Below, piece by piece: positions 49,985-57,593 of a DNA stretch of 64,000 bases (position 1 is the first letter of the stretch; every line of letters starts with the position of its first letter). A model generated the notes under the pieces. The model was not told the DNA's origin and ran no database searches. It saw only the letters and a list, made by a program, of their open reading frames with translations. The stretch comes from Clostridiales bacterium. Its GTDB lineage: Bacteria > Bacillota > Clostridia > Christensenellales > Aristaeellaceae. Both the position numbers and the translations under genes were made by a program. Location: NCBI GenBank assembly GCA_015056205.1, contig SVGS01000009.1:38338-102337 (forward strand). The letters run 5' to 3'.

Positions 49985-50022
49985 AAGGCGTCAATTCCGG
50001 GTGAATTGGCGCCTTCGTTTTT
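49985..50022 (+). terminator. Attenuating terminator between precursor and maturase
   Basis: AAGGCGTCAATTC / GAATTGGCGCCTT 13-bp stem (one G-T pair), 5-nt loop, then CGTTTTTAT. It should make precursor mRNA exceed maturase mRNA, as in many RiPP operons. Confidence 0.85.
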
Positions 50023-50041
50023 ATAACGAGGCGTATTTTGT

Positions 50042-51082
50042 ATGAAGAGTTATTTTGCGATTCAATGGCACATCACTGATGATTGCGACCAGCGGTGTAA
50101 GCATTGTTATATTTTCTCTGAAGGGCATCCCGCACTGATTACGATGCCCTTCGATGATATGGTTTATGTCACGAATGAGATCATCAACTTCTGTGACAGA
50201 ATCAACAGAATCCCGTATATCTACCTTACCGGCGGTGATCCAATTCTTCACCCGGACTTCTGGAGATTGCTTGAATACTTTCATGAGAAAGAACTGCGTT
50301 TCTGTATTATGGGGAACCCTTTTCACCTGACCCGGGATGTCTGTAAAAGGATGCATGACCTTGGCTGTGTCAAATACCAGGTCTCCCTTGACGGTTTGGA
50401 AAAAACGCATGATATGTTCCGTAAACCGGGCAGTTTCAAGGCTACGCTTGATGCAATCAAGATCATAAAAGAATCGGGAATGTGGGCAGCGGTTATGTCC
50501 ACGGTTTCAAAAACGAATCACAAAGAGATTCCTGCCTTGATCGATCTGGTTGATGAGCTCGGCGTTGACGTCTATGCAGTTGGACGCTATTGTCCTACAA
50601 GCGTTGAAAAGGCATATGACCCGGATATCCACATGACCCCGCAGCAGTACAAAGCCTGTATGGATGCGTGCTTCGAACGTTATTCTGCCCACAAGGACTC
50701 TAAAACGACTTATCACCTGAAGGATCATCTGTGGACTTTATACAAATACGAAAAAGGGCTGTTTAACCTGGATGAGAATCTCCCTGCCGATACCATTTTG
50801 GATGGCTGCAATTGTGGCCGGAACCATTTGACGATCCTGCCCACAGGAGCTGTCTATGCCTGCCGAAGAATGGAATCGGAAGTGGGATCGGTGATGAATA
50901 CGAGTCTGTATGACCTGTGGACTTCAACGAATTTTGATGAATACAGGCAGTATGATAAATACGTAAAATGCAGAAAGTGCAAACTGAAAGCATACTGTCG
51001 CGGCTGTCCGTCCGTTACCTACGGATATACGCATAATATGTACGAAGCAGATCCGCAGTGCTGGATGGAGGTTGAAGAATGA
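50042..51082 (+). CDS. Radical SAM/SPASM maturase of the ACGX system
   Basis: 346 residues. CX3CX2C [4Fe-4S] motif Cys15, Cys19, Cys22 (TDDCDQRCKHCY); GGDP at 64-67 binds SAM. C-terminal SPASM region has Cys at about 256, 258, 274, 310, 313, 319, 322 and 340, enough for two auxiliary clusters, including CRKCKLKAYCRGCP. Such enzymes make thioether or C-C links in peptides. The substrate is inferred to be the adjacent ACGX peptide. The stop overlaps the dehydrogenase start (ATGA), so both are made together. Confidence 0.93.
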   Translation: MKSYFAIQWHITDDCDQRCKHCYIFSEGHPALITMPFDDMVYVTNEIINFCDRINRIPYIYLTGGDPILHPDFWRLLEYFHEKELRFCIMGNPFHLTRDVCKRMHDLGCVKYQVSLDGLEKTHDMFRKPGSFKATLDAIKIIKESGMWAAVMSTVSKTNHKEIPALIDLVDELGVDVYAVGRYCPTSVEKAYDPDIHMTPQQYKACMDACFERYSAHKDSKTTYHLKDHLWTLYKYEKGLFNLDENLPADTILDGCNCGRNHLTILPTGAVYACRRMESEVGSVMNTSLYDLWTSTNFDEYRQYDKYVKCRKCKLKAYCRGCPSVTYGYTHNMYEADPQCWMEVEE

Positions 51083-52029
51083 AGGCCGTAGTCTTAAGAG
51101 ATATTACCAACAGTGACGATATTGTCCTTGAAGAAATTGAAATGCCGAAAGCCAGAAAAGGGTGGGTGCTTGTAAAGATATTGGCCTTTGGCATGAACCA
51201 CTCGGAACTGGTGCTTCGCGTAAACGAAATACGCGCGGACTATATCAACAAGCCTGTCGTACCGGGGATTGAATGCGTGGGAATTGTCGAAGAGTCCCTT
51301 GATGAAGGTTTTGAAAAAGGTGATCTGGTCTGTTCGCTTATGGGCGGATTCGGAAGAAATTTTAATGGTTCCTATGAAGAGTATGCTGTCTTGCCTGTGC
51401 AGAAACTGTTTCACATTTGCTCAAATCTTGACGCAGCGCATCTGGCGGCCATTCCGGAAACATTCTTTACTGCATGGGGGTCTTTGTTTGAATGCCTGAA
51501 CCTGCAGTCGTCTGATACGCTTCTTGTCAGAGGTGCCACCTCTGCGCTGGGTTATGCCGCAATGCAGATCGCAACGGCTCTCGGGTGTAAAGTGTACGGA
51601 ACAACACACAAAAAAGAAAAAATGCATCTGATTACTGACCTGGGCTGTAATGCTGTTTTTGATCCTGAAAACAAGCTGCCGGATGGTTTTTACGCAAACA
51701 AGATATTGGAACTGATTGGCCCAAAGACCATCAGGAATTCACTCAGTCATCTTTTCCATGGAGGAATTGTTTGCAATACCGGCATTTTAGGCGGGGAATA
51801 CTATCTGAATGGATTTGATCCGATAAAGGAAATCCCAAACGGTTGCTATCTCACCGGTTTCTTCTCAAACTTTCCTACGCAGGAAACGATAGACAGCATT
51901 TTTGCTTTTATCGGCCAGCACAATATTTCACCTTTTATTGGTGCCTCCTTTAGGTTCTCAGATATTAAGCAGGCCATCAAAGCGCAGGAAAAAGGTGTGG
52001 ACGGAAAAATCGTCGTAGTAATGGATTGA
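51079..52029 (+). CDS. Medium-chain (quinone oxidoreductase-like) dehydrogenase of the ACGX locus
   Basis: 316 residues. GroES-like N-terminal domain (GMNHSELVLR, VPGIECVGIVEES) and Rossmann domain with LLVRGATSALGYAAMQIATALG near residues 148-169 (GxxSxxG NAD(P)H loop). Structural/catalytic zinc ligands of true alcohol dehydrogenases are not evident, so it is closer to zinc-free quinone oxidoreductases. Translationally coupled to the radical SAM gene, suggesting it reduces or oxidises the peptide or an intermediate. Confidence 0.85.
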   Translation: MKAVVLRDITNSDDIVLEEIEMPKARKGWVLVKILAFGMNHSELVLRVNEIRADYINKPVVPGIECVGIVEESLDEGFEKGDLVCSLMGGFGRNFNGSYEEYAVLPVQKLFHICSNLDAAHLAAIPETFFTAWGSLFECLNLQSSDTLLVRGATSALGYAAMQIATALGCKVYGTTHKKEKMHLITDLGCNAVFDPENKLPDGFYANKILELIGPKTIRNSLSHLFHGGIVCNTGILGGEYYLNGFDPIKEIPNGCYLTGFFSNFPTQETIDSIFAFIGQHNISPFIGASFRFSDIKQAIKAQEKGVDGKIVVVMD

Positions 52030-52052
52030 TAAACACTACCACAAGAAGAGTA

Positions 52053-52712
52053 CTACATCACATCCCTCCTCACAAAATCCGCTATTTCCTTTTCTAAAAG
52101 GCGGAATACATTGGCGATCAGGTATCCGTCCGCAACGGCATGATTCATCCGGACGCTGACAGGCATGAGCAGCTTTCCGCCTTCCTCGCGGTATTTTCCC
52201 CAGTTGATGATGGGCAGAAAGTATAGATAGCCGTCGGGCAGCTCAATGTTCAGGGCATCGTAGGAAAGCCAGGAAATATAGGAGGCGTCAAACCAGTTGG
52301 GGTGATTCGCGGCGTCCAAACCATACTCCCGGGTCTGCTTTGCCTGCTCCACATCCTCCAGAGCATGGCGGTAGAACTTCTCGTAATCTTCCCGGTACTC
52401 CGTATAGACCGGCGTGCAGGTTTCCGTGTCATCGTGGAACACATACTGTGTCGGATGGATCATATCATAGCAAATCAGCTCATCCGTCTGCCACAGATAG
52501 GCCATCCGGTAATCATCACGGGAATTGAGGACCTTCGACAGAATATACAGAAAATTGAGATAGAATTTGGTGCCCGTTTGTTTGCTGTACACTGCCAAGG
52601 CTGTCACGTCGATCCGGGCTGTCATGGAGGTGGAGCACTTGCAGTCTTGGGTAAAATGACGATAGACGCCTTTTCGGTAATAGTTTTCTTTGTCAATGAT
52701 TTTGTAATTCAT
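52053..52712 (-). CDS. Chloramphenicol acetyltransferase, type A (CatA-like)
   Basis: 219 residues, the usual CAT length. Catalytic motif SVRMNHAVADGYLIANVF near residues 186-203 (HxxxDG), CoA-site WGKYREEGGKLLMPVS, and YISWLSYDALNIELPDG with FDASYISW. Acetylates chloramphenicol or a similar hydroxyl substrate; divergent members lack resistance activity, so phenotype is uncertain. Convergent with the ACGX dehydrogenase; 18 bp after a fragment cluster. Confidence 0.9.
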   Translation of the reverse strand: MNYKIIDKENYYRKGVYRHFTQDCKCSTSMTARIDVTALAVYSKQTGTKFYLNFLYILSKVLNSRDDYRMAYLWQTDELICYDMIHPTQYVFHDDTETCTPVYTEYREDYEKFYRHALEDVEQAKQTREYGLDAANHPNWFDASYISWLSYDALNIELPDGYLYFLPIINWGKYREEGGKLLMPVSVRMNHAVADGYLIANVFRLLEKEIADFVRRDVM

Positions 52713-52730
52713 GATAACTTTCCCCTTATC

Positions 52731-52899
52731 TTATTCCTGGCCTCCGGGGATCCGGGTAAAAGAAACGTTTCCTTTTGCCTGATGTCCCACGATAGAGAAA
52801 TGATAGCTGCCTGTTTCAGTGATCTCCAGAATGAATTCAGCATTTTGTTGTCTGCTTCCCCGATAGATCGGCTCTTTGACCTCGTGGATGTGCCGTACA
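52731..52899 (-). pseudogene. C-terminal fragment of a lipoprotein related to the gene at 62.9 kb
   Basis: EVKEPIYRGSRQQNAEFILE then ITETGSYHFSIVGHQAKGNV closely matches EGQEPIYRGNGQQNTEFVLE and the following residues of the intact protein at 62867-63280, including the final GGQE. The lipobox and first 80 residues are missing; a short LTEGD piece just upstream is also recognisable. Confidence 0.85.
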
Positions 52900-53107
52900 C
52901 ACGTTGATCTCCCTCACTTTCTCACTGCCAGGCAATACCCCACGCCTGCCGGGGCGGTCATGCCGCTTTCCTTCAAAATGCGTCGGTTGCTTCGTCCGCA
53001 TAATCCCTCTTCTACCGGGCTTCCTGTATCTGTAAACCGAAAGCTCACCGCTGTTCTTTACAAGCCACGGTTGAGAATTGCAGGCACTCGGTGCAAACCT
53101 GACAATA
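52900..53107 (-). pseudogene. Nitroreductase internal fragment
   Basis: Minus frame SDIVRFAPSACNSQPWLVKN then SGELSVYRYRKPGRRGIM is the substrate/FMN-entry region of a nitroreductase (APSAxNSQPW). No start codon context; the following residues degrade. Joined at its 3' side to the lipoprotein fragment. Confidence 0.7.
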
Positions 53108-53185
53108 TCACTCACAACCGGAATCTCCGAAAGCCGACCGGCAGTTCATGATCAGATCAGCCAAGTATTTATCCAGATCAAACAT
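53108..53185 (-). pseudogene. N-terminal fragment of a nucleotidyltransferase-type gene
   Basis: ATG 53185 gives MFDLDKYLADLIMNCRSAFG followed by five codons and a stop. The text resembles the start of clostridial nucleotidyltransferase-domain proteins (…AFGxRLLYVGLQGSYLRGEA) cut after 20 residues. It begins 3 bp after the TetR stop. Confidence 0.5.
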
Positions 53186-53187
53186 TG

Positions 53188-53781
53188 TTACTTCACCCCA
53201 TAGGTCGCAATAAAGTGCCGGCTAAACGCTTCGATCTTCCTGATCGCATCCACTGTTTTCTCCGGCTCCCGGTCGCACAGGTGAATTAGGGCGGAGATCG
53301 GCGCGGTATAAGCGAAAGCCAGCATGGCGGGATCATCCTTTTTCAGTAGACCCTTGTCCATCATGCCGGAAAAGATGCGCGTGAACATCTCTGTAAGACC
53401 GGTCAGGAAGTGCTTTGTCGCCAGATCCCGCGCGCGTTCATCCCGGTACTGCTCCAGGGTGAGCACCTTTCTCGTCTTCACGATCTGCTCGTCATGGATC
53501 GTGATATTCACCATCCGCATGGTCATGGAAACGAAATCTTCCAGGGAATCTGGCACAGGGGGCAGATGCTCGGCGGAGCCGAAGTGTTCCCCGTAATAGG
53601 CGATCATCCTGTCCAGCAGGGCATTCCAGATGGCTTCTTTACTCTCATAGTGCTTGTAGATGCCGGACTTGACCAGTTCGAGAGATGCAGCCAATTCCCG
53701 TATGTTGGTGCCCTCATATCCTTTTTTTGAGAACATATCCAGCGCTGCCATCAAGATTCTTTCTTTCGTGTCTTTAGCCAT
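53188..53781 (-). CDS. TetR/AcrR family regulator, autoregulated
   Basis: 197 residues from ATG 53781 (GGAGG 5 nt upstream). HTH TNIRELAASLELVKSGIYKHYESKE near residues 25-49. Helical effector domain of unknown ligand. A palindrome overlaps its own transcription start. The genes it once controlled may be the fragments that directly follow it. Confidence 0.92.
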   Translation of the reverse strand: MAKDTKERILMAALDMFSKKGYEGTNIRELAASLELVKSGIYKHYESKEAIWNALLDRMIAYYGEHFGSAEHLPPVPDSLEDFVSMTMRMVNITIHDEQIVKTRKVLTLEQYRDERARDLATKHFLTGLTEMFTRIFSGMMDKGLLKKDDPAMLAFAYTAPISALIHLCDREPEKTVDAIRKIEAFSRHFIATYGVK

Positions 53782-53802
53782 AGTAACCTCCGCATTGAGT
53801 AA

Positions 53803-53820
53803 AGTGACCCTTCGGTCACT
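53803..53820. promoter_or_regulatory. TetR operator
   Basis: AGTGACC-CTTC-GGTCACT perfect palindrome, immediately downstream of the -10. A further half-site (AGTGACC on the minus strand, about 53838-53844) lies in the promoter spacer. Confidence 0.8.
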
Positions 53821-53821
53821 A

Positions 53822-53850
53822 ATAGTAGCGAGCAAAAGGTCACTTGTCAA
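53822..53850 (-). promoter_or_regulatory. Promoter of the TetR gene
   Basis: Minus strand TTGACA, 17 nt, TACTAT. Confidence 0.85.
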
Positions 53851-54133
53851 CCTATTTGTAGAATTTTACATTTCTATGTCTTCATCTCTGTCACGCCAAT
53901 CAGCGTATCCATTTGCAAGCATGTATCTTGTACTCCTGCTCACGAATCGGAACATGCTGCCGCTCAAAATACCGAAGGTGGTGTGTATAAGTACCACAAA
54001 TGGGTAAAAAAAATTTGCCCTTGTCGCACTTCACATCCCCCCTTTCTCACTTATCCGTAACGGATGTGGTAACTTTACGTACCGAAGGATATCACAGTCA
54101 GAAAAAGAAGTCAATAGGATTCAGAAAAACATG
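53851..54133. other. Intergenic, no supported gene
   Basis: AT-rich; short frames only. Separates the TetR promoter from the XRE-ImmA operon promoter. Confidence 0.5.
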
Positions 54134-54162
54134 TTGCCTAAAAGTACCGCATGTGTTATACT
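54134..54162 (+). promoter_or_regulatory. Promoter of the XRE-ImmA operon
   Basis: TTGCCT, 17 nt, TATACT; start about 54169. Confidence 0.75.
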
Positions 54163-54194
54163 CCCTTACAGAACAAGGAAAGGAGCGGTGACAA

Positions 54195-54590
54195 ATGGCT
54201 GTTGATTACAACGAAACCATGGGTCAGGTCATTAAGAGAAAACGTCTCCAGCTTGGCATTAGTCTCCGCGATCTTGCCAAAGCTGCAAATGTCAGCCATG
54301 TCACGATTTTGAGAATCGAAGACGATAAATTCAATATGGTTGATCCGGCTATTCTGACAGCAATTGCGGAAGCGCTTCATCTTGATCGGCTGTTCCTGCT
54401 TTCTCTTAACGGCGCAGGTGTGGAAGATGAAGATATCCGAATCATTGCCCGCGCAGCAGGAAAAATGAGTCCGGAGCAACGCCAACAGATGCTTGCTATG
54501 CTGAGGGGATCTTTTGCGGAAGCGTTTAAAAACACCGCAAGCGATGACCTGGACGATACTGAGGAAGAATATCTTGATGAACGCGTTTGA
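54195..54590 (+). CDS. XRE-family helix-turn-helix regulator
   Basis: 131 residues. Residues 10-65 are an HTH_3 domain: GQVIKRKRLQLGISLRDLAK, AANVSHVTILRIEDDK. The C-terminal 60 residues are acidic and helical. AAGGAGCGG upstream of ATG 54195. It overlaps the next gene, an ImmA/IrrE-type protease, by 14 nt; in known pairs the protease cleaves the XRE repressor. Confidence 0.9.
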   Translation: MAVDYNETMGQVIKRKRLQLGISLRDLAKAANVSHVTILRIEDDKFNMVDPAILTAIAEALHLDRLFLLSLNGAGVEDEDIRIIARAAGKMSPEQRQQMLAMLRGSFAEAFKNTASDDLDDTEEEYLDERV

Positions 54591-56091
54591 TCGTTCTTTT
54601 GAAAGAAAAGAGGCAGTCCAAAAATCCGCTGAAATATTGCGGGATATGGGGACTGCCTTTTTCCCGCTTGATGTGTATGAACTGCTCTCCGCATTTGGGA
54701 AGCAGATAAATCTTGTGCCGTATGCGATGCTCAGGAAAAATGCGGAACCGAAGCCCGAGATTGAGACTGAGCCCAAGGTCAGTCCGCAGATGATGAGTAA
54801 AGATGGATTCTGTACCAGAGTTCCGGATGCGCTGTTTCAATACGGGAATGAATATGTAGAAGGCTCAATCTGGTATATCTATTATAACGATACAGCCTGG
54901 GAATCGAGAATCCGTTTTACACTGATGCATGAGTTAGGGCATATTACACTCAGCCATCATCATCGTCTCCATGCTGACACTCTTACAGGAATGGATAATT
55001 CACCGGAGTATAAAGCGGCCGATCGGCAGGCGGATTTATTCAGTATCAATCTTCTTGCCCCAGCTCCGGCTGTGTACCGGATTCTGAAGGAACACGGATT
55101 CTCATATATAAAACAAAAGGCAGATTGGCAGCTGACTGACCCGCATGCTCCTTTTCTGAGGAACCTCGGTTCCGTGCCAAACCCCGAAGTGCTGGTCATG
55201 ACAGCATTTGGTCTTTCGCAACCAGCGGCAAACATCAGGCTGAAGGAATTGACTTCCGAACTGGAAGTTTGGAAACAGATTGATCCCAAATTATATATGC
55301 TTGCGGAAAACCTGCCTTTTCGTGCTGGCTGGTTCTGCTGGGTATGCCATACCCGCAGAAGGACAACATCAGCTTACTGTCCAGGCTGCGGAAAAGGACT
55401 TCATTACGAGTTTAAGGATTTCGGGAAATTCCCGCGGCCTGTCATGGGATTGCGGGATAATGGCCAGTTTGAATTTTGCTCGGTTTGCGGGAATAAAGAT
55501 TATCCGGAAAACGCGAAGTTCTGCCCGATTTGCGGAAACCCCGTTGTTAACGAATGTGAAAATGCAGTTCAAACAGATGGGGATTTTATTCGCAGCGGGA
55601 TGGAAATCATTCGCGGCACACATCGTTGTCGGCCTGGAGATATCTACTGCGGAACATGCGGAGTGCTTACCGCTTTCGGAAGAAAACACGGGCCCAGGGA
55701 AAACATGTGGCTTTCGACACTCTCCGGTGATCGGTGCAGAATCATAGGAACCAATTATCCTGAAATCATACCGACGAACGAAGGCAAATTGTTGGAATGC
55801 CCGGTATGCAGAAGCAGTAAAACCATGCGGGATGGACGATATTGTGCAGAGTGTAAACAACTGTTGCAGAATGTATGTGTTTACGATGGCAAAAGCTCCC
55901 ATTCCTGCGGAGCAAATGACCGTTACTGTTGTATTTGTGGAAAACCGACGATTTTCTATCAGTCAGGGTGGCTCCCTGAATACACTGATACCAATGAATT
56001 TTCAAAATTACGTAAAGCAGAAAAACATAGTGTCAAAGGACAAACTCCCAGGTTAATGATTCAGCCAAACGGAGAAATTTGTGATATTTGA
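54577..56091 (+). CDS. ImmA/IrrE-type metallopeptidase with multiple zinc ribbons
   Basis: 504 residues from ATG 54577 (GAGGAAG upstream). Peptidase M78 domain with zinc motif TLMHELGHITLSHHH near residues 114-128. After about residue 250 there are at least five zinc-knuckle pairs: CWVC...CPGC, CSVC...CPIC, CGTC, CPVC...CAEC, and CCIC. Most relatives end after the peptidase, so the ribbon array (about 240 residues) is unusual and may sense redox or bind nucleic acid. Presumed to inactivate the XRE repressor encoded just upstream. Confidence 0.9.
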   Translation: MNAFDRSFERKEAVQKSAEILRDMGTAFFPLDVYELLSAFGKQINLVPYAMLRKNAEPKPEIETEPKVSPQMMSKDGFCTRVPDALFQYGNEYVEGSIWYIYYNDTAWESRIRFTLMHELGHITLSHHHRLHADTLTGMDNSPEYKAADRQADLFSINLLAPAPAVYRILKEHGFSYIKQKADWQLTDPHAPFLRNLGSVPNPEVLVMTAFGLSQPAANIRLKELTSELEVWKQIDPKLYMLAENLPFRAGWFCWVCHTRRRTTSAYCPGCGKGLHYEFKDFGKFPRPVMGLRDNGQFEFCSVCGNKDYPENAKFCPICGNPVVNECENAVQTDGDFIRSGMEIIRGTHRCRPGDIYCGTCGVLTAFGRKHGPRENMWLSTLSGDRCRIIGTNYPEIIPTNEGKLLECPVCRSSKTMRDGRYCAECKQLLQNVCVYDGKSSHSCGANDRYCCICGKPTIFYQSGWLPEYTDTNEFSKLRKAEKHSVKGQTPRLMIQPNGEICDI

Positions 56092-56105
56092 TTTGTGGGG
56101 TGAGC

Positions 56106-56540
56106 ATGAAAACAGTCTCCAAGTTTTTTGATGAACTGACTACCGCCGAGCTATATGAAATCTTGCGGATTCGATCTGAGATATTTGTTGTAGAACAGGA
56201 TTGTGTTTATCAGGATCTTGACGGTAAAGATTATAAGAGTCTTCATGTCTTCTTCGAGGAGAACGGAAAAGTTCAGGCATGTCTCAGATCGTTTATGAAG
56301 GATCAGGAGACAGCGCAGATGGGAAGAGTGGCTACACTGGTTCATGGGAAAGGCCTTGGCAGAGAGCTGCTTAGGACCGGCATTGAGCAGATCCGGATAA
56401 AGCAGAATCCCAAACAAATACTGATCGAAGCCCAGTGTTATGCAACCGGATATTACGAACGAGAAGGCTTTCAGGTGTGTTCGGATGAGTTCCTGGAAGA
56501 TGGAATACCGCATGTTCAGATGATTCTGAAACTGCAATAG
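56106..56540 (+). CDS. ElaA-type GNAT acetyltransferase
   Basis: 144 residues from ATG 56106. EILRIRSEIFVVEQDCVYQD near residues 16-35 is the ElaA signature; GRVATLVHGKGLGRELLRTG is the acetyl-CoA loop. Substrate unknown. 14 bp after the ImmA stop. Confidence 0.92.
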   Translation: MKTVSKFFDELTTAELYEILRIRSEIFVVEQDCVYQDLDGKDYKSLHVFFEENGKVQACLRSFMKDQETAQMGRVATLVHGKGLGRELLRTGIEQIRIKQNPKQILIEAQCYATGYYEREGFQVCSDEFLEDGIPHVQMILKLQ

Positions 56541-56565
56541 AATGACAAGATGGAGGGAATTTTTC

Positions 56566-57054
56566 ATGAAATACTGCCATGAATGCGGGACGGCCTTGAT
56601 TGATAAAGAACTCGAACATGAAGGAATCGTCCCTTACTGTCCGAACTGTCAGGATTACCGTTTCCCTATGTATAACGTTGCTGTCAGCATGATTATCATC
56701 AATGAAGAGAATCAGAAAATACTTCTGGTGAAACAATATGGCAAAGATTACTTCCGCCTGGTAGCAGGATATGTAAACAGGACAGAAACTCTGGAACACG
56801 CGGCAGTGCGAGAACTGAAGGAAGAAACCGGAATGACTGCAGAACGCATCGAATTTAACCGAACCCGGTTTTTCGAGCCATCTAATACACTGATGTGTAA
56901 TTTTACTGTCTTTGTAAAAGACGATCATGAATTGAATCCAAACTATGAAATTGATTCCTGCGAATGGTTTTCATTCGATGATGCACGAAACAATATCGAT
57001 CCGAAAATCCTTGCCGGCATATTCTTGAACGCATATCTGGATGGTGTGCAATAA
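56566..57054 (+). CDS. NUDIX hydrolase with N-terminal zinc ribbon
   Basis: 162 residues from ATG 56566 (GGAGGG upstream). CHECG...CPNC zinc ribbon at residues 4-30, then NUDIX box GYVNRTETLEHAAVRELKEETGM near 69-91 (GX5EX7REUXEEXGU, starting at the first Gly). Layout resembles NudC-like NADH pyrophosphatases but shorter. Hydrolyses a nucleoside diphosphate-X. Confidence 0.92.
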   Translation: MKYCHECGTALIDKELEHEGIVPYCPNCQDYRFPMYNVAVSMIIINEENQKILLVKQYGKDYFRLVAGYVNRTETLEHAAVRELKEETGMTAERIEFNRTRFFEPSNTLMCNFTVFVKDDHELNPNYEIDSCEWFSFDDARNNIDPKILAGIFLNAYLDGVQ

Positions 57055-57077
57055 TGTGAAAAGGGCGGTGTTTCAGA

Positions 57078-57155
57078 ATGACTGTTTCACAGATCATGGA
57101 GAAAATGATCCGGTCTTCGCATGGAAAAATTGACGATATACTACAGATGAAATGA
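57078..57155 (+). pseudogene. N-terminal fragment of an HD-domain phosphohydrolase
   Basis: 25 codons, MTVSQIMEKMIRSSHGKIDD then ILQMK, similar to the start of clostridial HD hydrolases (…KMIxxSxGNxHDIxHxMKV). The HD residues are lost. Confidence 0.5.
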
Positions 57156-57385
57156 TCCGGATTTTCCAAAAACTGTGCAAAGAGAATCAGATGGTTATTG
57201 CTCCAAGCGCCATGACCAAACTACGCATTATGATCGATTCAAGAAGCCAAGATCCGGGCTTTGGTAATGCACGTGGAATCCGAAATCTTTATGAACGGTC
57301 AATTACCAATCAGGCTTCACGGTTGTTTGAATCAGGAGAAAGCAACAAAGAAGCTCTTTGCACTTTGACAGCCGATGATATCTAA
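57152..57385 (+). pseudogene. C-terminal fragment of a CbxX/SpoVK-like AAA ATPase
   Basis: RIFQKLCKENQMVIAPSAMT then DPGFGNARGIRNLYERSITN and ALCTLTADDI is the sensor-2/lid region of this AAA family (FGNAR-x-xRN). Walker motifs absent. Fused end to end with the HD fragment. Confidence 0.7.
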
Positions 57386-57540
57386 TTTTCATTCATCGAA
57401 ATAGAGTGTTATACAAGGCTTCCCCGGAAATGTGCGTATTTTCTTTCTATTCGCACATAAAGTGGACACCAGATTTTACAGTTAGTTCCTTCTGAACTGG
57501 AAAACGTTACAAAAGAATCCGCAGGGACATCAAACCCGGA
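57386..57540. other. Intergenic with a small hairpin
   Basis: TGTGCG...CGCACA (57432-57455) forms a weak hairpin. No gene. Confidence 0.4.
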
Positions 57541-57578
57541 AAAAAATTGCCCGGCCATTTTTAATCATTGCCAGGCAA
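57541..57578 (-). terminator. Terminator of the AbiE operon
   Basis: Minus strand TTGCCTGGC / GCCGGGCAA stem (one G-T pair) followed by TTTTTTT. Confidence 0.8.
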
Positions 57579-57593
57579 AAAAAACAATTGCTC

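Noticed and set aside
49741..49994. Minus-strand frames opposite the ACGX peptide (repeated SFAPQAGAGSG text)
   Set aside because: Antisense of the tandem repeats; no ribosome site, and the plus-strand reading fits the neighbouring maturase.
57465..57490. AAAGTGGACACC as an insertion-sequence end
   Set aside because: Resembles some IS3-type ends, but no matching inverted repeat or transposase fragment was found nearby.
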